DNA from: Flammeovirgaceae bacterium
Lineage (GTDB): Bacteria > Bacteroidota > Bacteroidia > Cytophagales > Cyclobacteriaceae
NCBI GenBank assembly: GCA_022616575.1
Contig: JAKEEN010000144.1
Location: 1-6,980, forward strand
Length of the DNA stretch: 6,980 bases
Reading direction: 5' to 3'
This document shows, in pieces, positions 1 to 6,980 of the stretch. The stretch's first letter is position 1. The number at the start of each line of letters is the position of its first letter. Made by a program: the position numbers and the translations under genes. Under the pieces are notes generated by a model. It saw nothing but the letters and a program-made list of their open reading frames with translations. It searched no databases and was not told the origin of the DNA.

Positions 1-1
1 A

Positions 2-964
<963 letters not shown>

Positions 965-970
965 ATTTTT

Positions 971-3097
971 ATGGAAGAAGCACTGTCAACATCTGAACGC
1001 CTCAGCCTTGAGATAGGGGAGAGTAATTACATCAGCCGCGATTTGAGCTGGCTGCAATTCAACTATCGCGTACTCGATCAAGCCAGGCATATTGACAGAA
1101 GTATTTTCGATCGGCTTCGATTCCTCGCGATCACGGCTTCAAACCTTGATGAGTTTTGCACCATTCGTTTAGGCAGTCTCTACAACTACATCGACTACGG
1201 GAAAGAACGATTTGACTATAACGGTCAGCGCGAGGAGCCGTTCCGTAAAATGCTCATGAACGAAACACAGAAGTTTTATCATGATCAGAACGATTATTAT
1301 GTTAAGAAGCTGAAACCATTATTCGAAAAGAATAATTTTAAGATTGCCAAATACGAAGACCTTTCGGTTGAACACACCCGGGAGGTAGACGATTATTTCC
1401 GCAGAACGGTATTCCCAATGCTTACCCCAATGGTGTTTGACGGATATCATACATTTCCGATACTGAAAAACAATCGTCTTTTGTTTGGGGTAGTTACTAA
1501 AATCAACACGGAGAACCTGATTCAGCTAAAGGTATCATTTATCCAGGTACCAAGTAATATTGCTCGCTTTTATGAAATCAAGGGCGACTCCATGATTTTG
1601 TTTGTGCCGATCGAAGAAATCGTACGTTATAATATTCAACAGCTTTTCAGGAATGTTGACATTCAAAGTGTAAGCTTATTCAGAATTAACCGTAACGGTG
1701 ACTTTACGCTCGAAGAAAGTGAGGATATTGAATCAAATTTTTTAGAAGAGCTTAAGAGAAAATTAAAGACACGAAGAACAGGGCGTGTGGTTCGCATTGA
1801 GGTAGAGCAGAAGCCCGATGCATGGATGATGCGTTTGCTAAAAATTCAATGGGACCTCGATGAGCATAATATTTTTCAAATTCCGGAGGGGAGCATGATT
1901 GACTTTGCGGGACTTCAGCAAATAATCAATCACAGGGATTTTAAGGATAAGCGAATTCAACCCAGGCCACCGGTTAAGCCACTGAGCTTTCAGGAATATG
2001 GTACACGCGATTTATTCGAGGTATTGAAAGAACGCGATGTACTTCTTCATCATCCGTACAACTCGATGGAGCCAGTTCTGGAACTATTGGAAAAATCGGC
2101 AGAAGATCCCAACGTACTTTCGATCAAGATTACGATTTACAGGTTGTCGAAAGACTCTCGTGTAACAGCCGCCTTGCTGAAGGCCGCAGAAAATGGAAAA
2201 CACGTATCCGTACTCTTCGAAGTAAAAGCACGGTTTGATGAAGAGAATAATTTACGCGAAGCGCAACGCCTGCAACAAGCGGGTTGCTTTGTAATTTATG
2301 GTGTAAGCAGTTTAAAGACGCATACAAAACTTTTGTTGATTGTTCGCAAAGAACAAGATGATAAAGTGTATCGATATGTTCACCTCAGCAGTGGAAACTA
2401 TAATGAGACCACAGCTCGCTTCTATACAGACGTAGGATTGTTAACAACGAAGGAGGAGTACGGACAGGATGTTTCTGAATTCTTTAATGTAATTACAGGA
2501 CACTCACAACCTTCCTCCTACAGAAACCTGATTACCTCACCGCGCGATATGCGAATCCAGTTGAGTAACCTGGTAAAGCGCGAAGCGGAAAATGCAAGAA
2601 ACGGTCTGCCTTCAGGCATTGTCATCAAGTTAAATTCAATTCAGGATAAAGAATTTATTGACGACTTGTATGAGGCCTCTCAGGCCGGAGTGCAGGTGAA
2701 ACTTATCATCAGAGGAATTTGCTGTCTGCGACCTGGCCGCAGGGGACTGAGCGAAAATATTGAAGTGATCTCGGTAGTAGGAGAGTACCTTGAGCATTCG
2801 CGAATCTATTATTACCACAATGCAGGCTCGCCCAAAGTTTATATTGGAAGTGCCGATGCCATGGTGCGGAGCTTTGATCGGAGAATTGAGTCTTTGTTCT
2901 TGCTGGAGGATGAATTATTGAAAAAGCAGGCCATTAATAATTTAAGCTATAATCTTCGCGATAATGTGAATTCATACACCATGAAAGAAGACGGAAGTTA
3001 TGTTATTAAAGAGTTAAATGGGGAACCACCTTTTAATATACATAAGGAGTTTTATAACGTGACGAAGGAAATTGTACAGGAAGCGAAGCTGTTCTAG
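971..3097 (+). CDS. ppk1: Polyphosphate kinase 1
   Basis: This enzyme reversibly transfers the gamma-phosphate of ATP onto inorganic polyphosphate chains. At 708 aa it is complete and of usual length (E. coli 688). The N-terminal domain starts with ISRDLSWLQFN (residues about 18-28). The head domain follows to about residue 325, then the two phospholipase-D-like catalytic domains. Catalytic-core motifs are HHPYNSMEPV (His360-His361), IYRLSKDSR (Arg391), KARFDEE (Arg421), KTHTKLLLI with His451, HLSSGNYN (His471) and EYLEHSR with His609. Arg391, Arg421, His451 and His609 correspond to E. coli Arg375, Arg405, phosphorylated His435 and His592, with an offset of 16-17. HLSSGNYN replaces the commoner HLGTGNYN; I take this as lineage variation. 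ATG 971 is used because the family's N-terminus begins soon after it and it lies 6 bases after the gyrB stop; there is no clear Shine-Dalgarno. The stop codon shares CTAG with the convergent ppx gene. Confidence 0.97.
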   Translation: MEEALSTSERLSLEIGESNYISRDLSWLQFNYRVLDQARHIDRSIFDRLRFLAITASNLDEFCTIRLGSLYNYIDYGKERFDYNGQREEPFRKMLMNETQKFYHDQNDYYVKKLKPLFEKNNFKIAKYEDLSVEHTREVDDYFRRTVFPMLTPMVFDGYHTFPILKNNRLLFGVVTKINTENLIQLKVSFIQVPSNIARFYEIKGDSMILFVPIEEIVRYNIQQLFRNVDIQSVSLFRINRNGDFTLEESEDIESNFLEELKRKLKTRRTGRVVRIEVEQKPDAWMMRLLKIQWDLDEHNIFQIPEGSMIDFAGLQQIINHRDFKDKRIQPRPPVKPLSFQEYGTRDLFEVLKERDVLLHHPYNSMEPVLELLEKSAEDPNVLSIKITIYRLSKDSRVTAALLKAAENGKHVSVLFEVKARFDEENNLREAQRLQQAGCFVIYGVSSLKTHTKLLLIVRKEQDDKVYRYVHLSSGNYNETTARFYTDVGLLTTKEEYGQDVSEFFNVITGHSQPSSYRNLITSPRDMRIQLSNLVKREAENARNGLPSGIVIKLNSIQDKEFIDDLYEASQAGVQVKLIIRGICCLRPGRRGLSENIEVISVVGEYLEHSRIYYYHNAGSPKVYIGSADAMVRSFDRRIESLFLLEDELLKKQAINNLSYNLRDNVNSYTMKEDGSYVIKELNGEPPFNIHKEFYNVTKEIVQEAKLF

Positions 3098-3990
3098 GAA
3101 AAATTCAGTTTCTGTTGTTGCTGCCTTTTTTCAAGCAAGTGGTTGAGCATGCCATCTTTCAATCCAACCTCAGGCACCATTATATACTTGGCTGTTGCCC
3201 ACTCCATTACCTTCATATAGATGTCGCTGGCAGGGATGATAACATCAGCACGGTCGGGGTTCATTTGCAGTTGATAGATACGCTCCTCAAGAGTGAGTTT
3301 CTCAATCATTTCTTTGATCTCTTTCACTTTTTTAAGTGACATTTGCCTGTGCGGTTTTAGCATGGCGAGTTCAAATATTTTGCTAATGTTTCCACCTGTT
3401 CCCACAGCGGTAACTTTACCGTATTCTCTTTTTACGTTTTCTTTTACCCAGTGCTCCATATCCTCCCACATCACAGGTAAATCGTGATGCTCAAGTACGC
3501 GTACCGATCCGACTTTGAAAGAGCGGGTTTTAATTTTCTTGCCTTTTGTATATAAGTTGAGTTCGGTACTACCACCCCCGACATCAATATGTAAATAGGT
3601 TTGATCTGTGAGGTAGGAGGCAATTGCTTTGTTTATCAATTCAGCCTCCCGATGGCCGTCAATAATTTCGATGGTAATACCAAGCTCCTCTTGTACTTCC
3701 TTAGCTAACTCAGCACCATTTTCTGATTCGCGCATTGCAGATGTTGCGCAAAACATATATTCATCAACTTCATACAATTCAATGAGGAGCTTATAGGTCT
3801 TCATCAGTTTCTTAAACTTCTCTATGCTTTTATCACTGATCCGACCCGTAGAAAAAACATCATGCCCTAAGCGGAGAGGGAAACGAACGTATTCAAGTTT
3901 TTTGAAAAGAACCCGCGGCCCTTTGTCCAATACGGTAGAGACCTGAAAGCGAATAGCGTTCGAACCAATGTCTATAGCGGCTAACTTCAT
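3094..3990 (-). CDS. ppx: Short Ppx/GppA-family phosphatase (probable exopolyphosphatase)
   Basis: Proteins of this ASKHA-fold family remove terminal phosphates from polyphosphate or convert pppGpp to ppGpp. The 298-aa product shows the N-terminal phosphate-binding loop AIDIGSNAIRF (residues 5-15), CATSAMRES (81-89), the DGHREAELI segment (111-119), where Glu115 aligns with the catalytic-Glu region of the family, the second phosphate loop HIDVGGGSTEL (134-144), AVGTGGNI (195-202), RADVIIPA (247-254) and GLKDGML (276-282). E. coli PPX (about 513 aa) has an added C-terminal HD-like region; this protein ends after the catalytic ASKHA core. The convergent neighbour ppk1 makes exopolyphosphatase the better guess, but pppGpp hydrolysis cannot be excluded from sequence. 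The start ATG at 3990 gives the canonical N-terminus MKLAAIDIGSN. The C-terminal tail is glutamine-rich (RQQQQK). A large inverted repeat begins 10 bases upstream of the start. Confidence 0.93.
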   Translation of the reverse strand: MKLAAIDIGSNAIRFQVSTVLDKGPRVLFKKLEYVRFPLRLGHDVFSTGRISDKSIEKFKKLMKTYKLLIELYEVDEYMFCATSAMRESENGAELAKEVQEELGITIEIIDGHREAELINKAIASYLTDQTYLHIDVGGGSTELNLYTKGKKIKTRSFKVGSVRVLEHHDLPVMWEDMEHWVKENVKREYGKVTAVGTGGNISKIFELAMLKPHRQMSLKKVKEIKEMIEKLTLEERIYQLQMNPDRADVIIPASDIYMKVMEWATAKYIMVPEVGLKDGMLNHLLEKRQQQQKLNFS

Positions 3991-4000
3991 CTTTAGTTGA

Positions 4001-4091
4001 TAGTTGTTCGTTCTTAGTTGTTAGTTTCTGACCGATGGGTCGTTGCCGGGCGAAGTGTTACTATTCACTAACAACTATGAACTAACAACTA
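4001..4091. repeat. Large imperfect inverted repeat in the ppx-metH divergent gap
   Basis: The arms at 4001-4025 and 4067-4091 are inverted copies matching at 23 of 25 positions, with a 41-base centre (4026-4066). Each arm holds two TAGTTGTT-type units (as ACTAACAACTA in the right arm). The left flank adds another partial unit: TTAGTTGATAGTT at 3993-4005 resembles TTAGTTGTTAGTT at 4014-4026 (12 of 13). The element lies upstream of ppx and, on the other strand, upstream of the riboswitch, so it is not placed as a terminator for either gene. If ppx is transcribed from beyond 4091, the hairpin would form in its mRNA leader just before the start codon. It could also be a dispersed intergenic repeat; a related degenerate element is found at 5335-5392. 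Function is unknown. Confidence 0.85.
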
Positions 4092-4138
4092 GTTTACAAA
4101 TTAGCATTTTCATTTTTTTAATTTCGACACAAATTGAT

Positions 4139-4146
4139 TTTCTTTG
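4139..4146 (+). promoter_or_regulatory. Possible Bacteroidota -7 promoter element for metH
   Basis: The octamer TTTCTTTG matches the Bacteroidota -7 consensus TAnnTTTG except for T in place of A at position 2. It lies 6 bases before the first base of riboswitch helix P1, which is about where transcription should start to make a leader that opens with the aptamer. No convincing TTG-type -33 element is present at the right spacing, only a T-run at 4113-4119. The call rests mainly on position. Confidence 0.3.
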
Positions 4147-4151
4147 CATTA

Positions 4152-4279
4152 ACTTATCCAGAAAGACCGAGGGAATGGGCCCGATGACGTCTTAGCATCC
4201 TGTCCTGACGTTACCGTCAAGGATGTTGTGCTAAATCCCTTTCTTGTTTCGGTGACTACCGAAACGGAAAAAGATAAGT
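4152..4279 (+). promoter_or_regulatory. SAM-I (S-box) riboswitch aptamer
   Basis: This leader RNA binds S-adenosylmethionine and regulates the methionine synthase genes downstream. All four helices can be drawn. P1 is ACTTATC (4152-4158) with GATAAGT (4273-4279), 7 perfect pairs. P2 is AGAC (4164-4167) with GTCT (4189-4192) plus GGG (4171-4173) with CCC (4180-4182), with the kink-turn CGA opposite GATGA between them. P3 is TAGCA (4193-4197) with TGCTA (4229-4233), topped by TCC/GGA and TGACG (4206-4210) with CGTCA (4215-4219). P4 is TTTCGGT (4247-4253) with ACCGAAA (4258-4264). Conserved S-box segments are CTTATC, GAGGGA, GGCCCGATGA, GTGCTAAATCC and AGATAAG. The P2 loop GGG (4177-4179) could form the known pseudoknot with TCCC at 4236-4239. 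The closest described class is SAM-I; SAM-II and SAM-III have other shapes. Confidence 0.95.
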
Positions 4280-4295
4280 AACCCTTCTTAACCGG

Positions 4296-4330
4296 GCTCT
4301 CTGGGTAGTGTTGTTTAATGTACAGAGAGC
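4296..4330 (+). promoter_or_regulatory. Putative riboswitch expression platform: start-site sequestering helix
   Basis: GCTCTCTG at 4296-4303 is perfectly complementary to CAGAGAGC at 4323-4330, giving 8 pairs around a 19-base loop; the metH ATG begins at 4332. The 3' arm contains GAGAG (4325-4329), the only purine-rich ribosome-binding candidate. No T-run follows, so this does not look like an intrinsic terminator. The inferred model is that SAM-bound aptamer leaves this helix free to form and block initiation. A competing pairing in the SAM-free state is less clear: ACCC (4281-4284) could pair with GGGT (4303-4306), which would only partly disrupt the helix. Confidence 0.65.
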
Positions 4331-4331
4331 T

Positions 4332-5333
4332 ATGAAAATTCAAGACTTACTAAAAGAGCGTATTCTCATCATCGATGGGGCTATGGGTACTATGATCCAG
4401 CGACACAAGCTGGAGGAGCAGGACTTCCGTGGAGATCGATTCAAAGACCATAAATTTCCATTGAAGGGTAACAATGACATTCTTTCGATTACCAGACCTG
4501 ATATTATCAAAGAAATTCATCGGCAATATTTTGAAGCGGGAGCCGATATTATTGAGACAAACACGTTCAGTGGCACTTCCATTGCCCAGGCTGATTACCA
4601 TCTTGAGCATGTTGTTTATGATTTGAATTATCAATCAGCCAAAATTGCTCGTGAGGTTGCTGATGAGTTTACGAGGAAAGAGCCGCATAAACCTCGCTTT
4701 GTTGCCGGGTCAATGGGGCCGACTAACAAAACCGCATCGCTTTCCCCTGATGTCAATAACCCAGGGTATCGGGCTATCACTTTCGATGAATTGGTAAAGG
4801 CTTTTAAAGAACAAGCGAAAGGGTTGATCGATGGGGGTGTGGATATGCTTCTTCTCGAAACGATCATCGACACACTAAATGTGAAGGCCGCTTTATTCGG
4901 CATTCAGGAGTTGTTCGATGAGATCGGCAAGGAAATTCCAATTATGGTTTCGGGTACTATCACCGATGCCAGCGGTAGAACGCTTTCCGGTCAGACGACT
5001 GAGGCCTTTCTAATTTCTGTTTCGCATGTTCCCTTGCTAAGTATCGGATTGAATTGCGCCCTGGGGGCGAGCGCACTAAGGCCCTACTTGCAGGTACTTA
5101 ATGAGAATGCTCCATTTTTTGTAAGCGCCTATCCTAATGCAGGGTTACCGAACGAATTTGGTCAATATGACCAAACTGCCGATGAGATGGCGGTTCAGGT
5201 AGAAGAATATTTGAAAGAAGGGTTAGTAAATATAGTTGGCGGATGCTGCGGCACAACCCCTGACCATATTCGGAAGATTGCAGAGATATCAAAGAAGTAC
5301 AAACCGAGAGCTATTCACGAGGTTGTTAGCTGA
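4332..5333 (+). CDS. metH: Methionine synthase, homocysteine-binding (zinc) module as a separate protein
   Basis: This 333-aa protein is the homocysteine S-methyltransferase module of cobalamin-dependent methionine synthase: zinc activates the homocysteine thiol to accept a methyl group from methylcobalamin. It shows [11 protein letters not shown] (residues 13-23), ADIIETNTF (71-79), [15 protein letters not shown] (126-140), GLNCALGA with Cys242, and [11 protein letters not shown] with Cys305 and Cys306. The three Cys match E. coli MetH zinc ligands Cys247, Cys310 and Cys311 at a constant offset of 5. ATG 4332 starts directly before the conserved [14 protein letters not shown] segment; a GTG at 4308 is in frame but lies inside the riboswitch expression platform, so I reject it. 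The protein ends where the module ends in E. coli, and the remaining MetH modules are in the next gene. Transcription and translation are probably SAM-controlled. Stand-alone alternatives such as MmuM or betaine methyltransferases fit less well given the neighbour. Confidence 0.93.
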   Translation: MKIQDLLKERILIIDGAMGTMIQRHKLEEQDFRGDRFKDHKFPLKGNNDILSITRPDIIKEIHRQYFEAGADIIETNTFSGTSIAQADYHLEHVVYDLNYQSAKIAREVADEFTRKEPHKPRFVAGSMGPTNKTASLSPDVNNPGYRAITFDELVKAFKEQAKGLIDGGVDMLLLETIIDTLNVKAALFGIQELFDEIGKEIPIMVSGTITDASGRTLSGQTTEAFLISVSHVPLLSIGLNCALGASALRPYLQVLNENAPFFVSAYPNAGLPNEFGQYDQTADEMAVQVEEYLKEGLVNIVGGCCGTTPDHIRKIAEISKKYKPRAIHEVVS

Positions 5334-5334
5334 T

Positions 5335-5392
5335 CGTTATTAGTTGATCGCAATGCAAACAACAAACAACCAATCAAGAACAACGAGTAACG
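5335..5392. repeat. Degenerate inverted repeat in the spacer between the two metH genes
   Basis: CGTTATTAGTTGATCG (5335-5350) and AGAACAACGAGTAACG (5377-5392) are imperfect inverted copies (12 of 16). The left side also has a direct repeat, TTAGCTGATCG (5326-5336) and TTAGTTGATCG (5340-5350), 10 of 11, which overlaps the last codon and stop of the upstream gene. TTAGTTGAT (5340-5348) is identical to 3993-4001 beside the larger inverted repeat upstream of ppx, and the AC-rich centre (CAAACAACAAACAACC) has the same base bias. It is probably a decayed member of the same repeat family. The arms are too imperfect, and a T-run is lacking, for a terminator. Confidence 0.5.
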
Positions 5393-5397
5393 AAAAA

Positions 5398-6980
5398 ATG
5401 AATTATCTAAAACTAAGCGGACTCGAAGCTGTTGAAATCACTCCTCAATCGAATTTTATTAATATAGGAGAACGTACGAACGTTACGGGTTCTGCAAAAT
5501 TTCTCAAGTTAATTAAGGAAGATAAATTTGATGAGGCTTTGGAAGTTGCGTTGGATCAGGTTCGTGGTGGAGCCCAGGTAATTGATGTGAATATGGATGA
5601 AGGCATGCTTGATTCGCAGGCTGCTATGGTCAGATACTTGAACCTGATGGCTTCTGAACCTGAGATTTCGAGAGTACCTGTAATGATTGACTCTTCGAAA
5701 TGGGATGTGATTGAAGCCGGATTAAAATGTCTTCAGGGAAAAGGAATCGTAAACTCTATTAGTTTAAAGGCCGGAGAGGAAGAGTTTGTTCGTCAGGCGA
5801 AATTAGTAAAGCGGTATGGTGCGGCTGTAGTTGTCATGGCGTTTGATGAACAGGGGCAAGCAGATACATATGAAAAGCGAATTTCGATTTGTAAGCGGGC
5901 TTATAACATCTTAGTTAATAAGGTAAAATTTGCTCCTCAGGATTTGATTTTCGATCCTAATATTTTCCCCGTTGCCACGGGAATTGAAGAGCATAGAAAC
6001 TATGCCCTTGATTTTTTTAAAGCTGCAAAATGGATACGCGAGAATCTTCCACATGCCCATGTAAGTGGTGGAGTAAGTAATGTTTCGTTTAGTTTTCGTG
6101 GTAATCAGAAAGTGCGTGAGGCTATGCACGCGGCCTTTTTGTACCACGCCATTCAACACGGTATGGACATGGGTATTGTGAATCCCACGATGCTGGAAGT
6201 GTATGATGAGATTCCGAAAGACCTGTTGGAAAGAGTGGAAGATGTTCTGTTGAACAGAAGGGATGATGCAACAGAACGCTTGCTTGAATTTGCTGAAACG
6301 GTAAAAGGATCTGCTAAAAAGAAAGAGACAGATGACGAGTGGAGAAAGGGAAGTGTGGAAGAGAGACTCACACATGCACTGGTAAAAGGCATTATTGATT
6401 TTATTGATCAGGATACGGAAGAAGCAAGACAAAAATATGAACGCCCCCTTCATGTAATTGAAGGGCCTTTGATGGCGGGGATGAATGTGGTGGGCGATTT
6501 ATTTGGCTCCGGTAAAATGTTTTTGCCACAAGTAGTAAAGAGTGCGAGGGTAATGAAAAAATCTGTTGCTTATCTAACCCCCTATTTGGAAGAAGAGAAA
6601 AGACTGAGCGGTAATTCACACCAGGCGGCTGCAAAGGTGCTAATGGCTACCGTAAAAGGAGATGTGCACGACATTGGAAAAAACATTGTCGGGGTGGTAC
6701 TCGCTTGTAACAATTATGAAGTAGTTGATCTGGGTGTGATGGTGCCGGCCGATAAAATTATTGAAACCGCTAAACGAGAAAAGGTGGATATCATCGGACT
6801 CAGTGGATTAATCACACCTTCGCTTGATGAAATGGTTCATGTTGCCAGGGAGATGCAGCATGAAAAAATGGAATTGCCTTTATTAATAGGAGGTGCCACC
6901 ACTTCGCGCATTCATACAGCCGTAAAAATAGATCCTGTTTATGATGGGCCGGTGGTGCATGTATTGGATGCCTCACGATC
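5398..6980 (+). CDS. metH: Methionine synthase, methyltetrahydrofolate and cobalamin modules (3' end outside window)
   Basis: This gene encodes the remainder of cobalamin-dependent methionine synthase: it moves the methyl group from 5-methyltetrahydrofolate to cobalamin and on to homocysteine held by the upstream protein. The 527 codons seen contain no stop. In order they show [14 protein letters not shown] (residues 22-35) opening the pterin-binding barrel, [50 protein letters not shown], the cap module with [19 protein letters not shown], and the B12-binding module with DVHDIGKNI. Asp422, His424, Gly427, Ser469 and Ser475 equal E. coli Asp757, His759 (cobalt ligand), Gly762, Ser804 and Ser810, offset 335. 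The reactivation domain should follow beyond the window. ATG 5398 precedes the conserved LSGLE segment; an in-frame ATG at 5353 would add 15 low-complexity residues encoded by repeat sequence and is less likely. The gene follows its partner after 64 bases, probably in one mRNA. Confidence 0.95.
   Translation, partial: MNYLKLSGLEAVEITPQSNFINIGERTNVTGSAKFLKLIKEDKFDEALEVALDQVRGGAQVIDVNMDEGMLDSQAAMVRYLNLMASEPEISRVPVMIDSSKWDVIEAGLKCLQGKGIVNSISLKAGEEEFVRQAKLVKRYGAAVVVMAFDEQGQADTYEKRISICKRAYNILVNKVKFAPQDLIFDPNIFPVATGIEEHRNYALDFFKAAKWIRENLPHAHVSGGVSNVSFSFRGNQKVREAMHAAFLYHAIQHGMDMGIVNPTMLEVYDEIPKDLLERVEDVLLNRRDDATERLLEFAETVKGSAKKKETDDEWRKGSVEERLTHALVKGIIDFIDQDTEEARQKYERPLHVIEGPLMAGMNVVGDLFGSGKMFLPQVVKSARVMKKSVAYLTPYLEEEKRLSGNSHQAAAKVLMATVKGDVHDIGKNIVGVVLACNNYEVVDLGVMVPADKIIETAKREKVDIIGLSGLITPSLDEMVHVAREMQHEKMELPLLIGGATTSRIHTAVKIDPVYDGPVVHVLDASR

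Noticed and set aside
2380..2405. HLSSGNYN in Ppk1 as a sign of an inactive enzyme
   Set aside because: The two catalytic His residues (451, 609) and both metal-site Arg residues (391, 421) are intact, and the Gly-Thr to Ser-Ser change is conservative.
3060..3140. Intrinsic terminator between ppk1 and ppx
   Set aside because: A T-run occurs at 3125-3130 but without a stable hairpin before it; on the other strand only a 4-bp ACAG/CTGT stem is seen.
4026..4066. Centre of the inverted repeat as a small RNA or gene
   Set aside because: The 41-base centre has no open frame with a start and no further internal helix of note.
4308..4331. GTG 4308 as start of the first metH gene
   Set aside because: It lies in the loop and 3' arm of the putative sequestering helix, adds residues not found in the family, and ATG 4332 fits the conserved N-terminus.
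4149..4343. 64-codon minus-strand open frame across the metH leader
   Set aside because: The whole stretch is explained by the SAM-I aptamer and its expression platform on the plus strand.
5911..6453. 180-codon open frame on the minus strand inside the second metH gene
   Set aside because: It is antisense to the strongly conserved MetH frame, its product resembles no family I know, and it has no neighbour or start-site support.

Overview
The window looks like chromosomal core sequence from a member of the Bacteroidota, possibly a Cytophagales-like lineage (the lineage is inference). The reasons are moderate GC content, start codons with weak or no Shine-Dalgarno sequence, a GyrB without the large insertion seen in gamma-proteobacteria, a short one-module Ppx/GppA protein, and a methionine synthase split into two genes, an arrangement I recall from this phylum. 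I see no insertion sequence, phage gene, CRISPR array, tRNA or rRNA.

Left part (1-3990): the 3' end of gyrB is followed after 6 bases by a complete polyphosphate kinase gene (ppk1) on the same strand. A short Ppx/GppA phosphatase gene converges on ppk1 from the other strand. The two stop codons share a single CTAG, so polyphosphate synthesis and probable polyphosphate degradation are encoded tail to tail with no room for a terminator between them.

Middle (3991-4331): this divergent gap of about 340 bases is full of regulatory structure. Next to the ppx start is a large imperfect inverted repeat (25-base arms, 23 matching) built from TTAGTTGTTAGTT-type units. Next to metH is a complete SAM-I (S-box) riboswitch with P1-P4 all visible, followed by a perfect 8-bp helix that would bury the bases just before the metH start codon. 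This suggests control of translation initiation by S-adenosylmethionine.

Right part (4332-6980): cobalamin-dependent methionine synthase is encoded in two pieces. The first gene is the zinc/homocysteine module (333 aa). The second starts at the methyltetrahydrofolate-binding module and continues through the cap and B12-binding modules before it runs off the window. Key residues fit E. coli MetH numbering with near-constant offsets, so the split falls cleanly at the domain boundary. The 64-base spacer holds a second, degenerate element related to the inverted repeat upstream of ppx. SAM made from the methionine product would feed back on the riboswitch and repress the unit.

Nothing here is a clearly undescribed system. 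The points most worth a second look are the SAM-I riboswitch with a translational rather than terminator platform, the paired inverted-repeat elements flanking the first metH gene, and the ppk/ppx stop-codon overlap.
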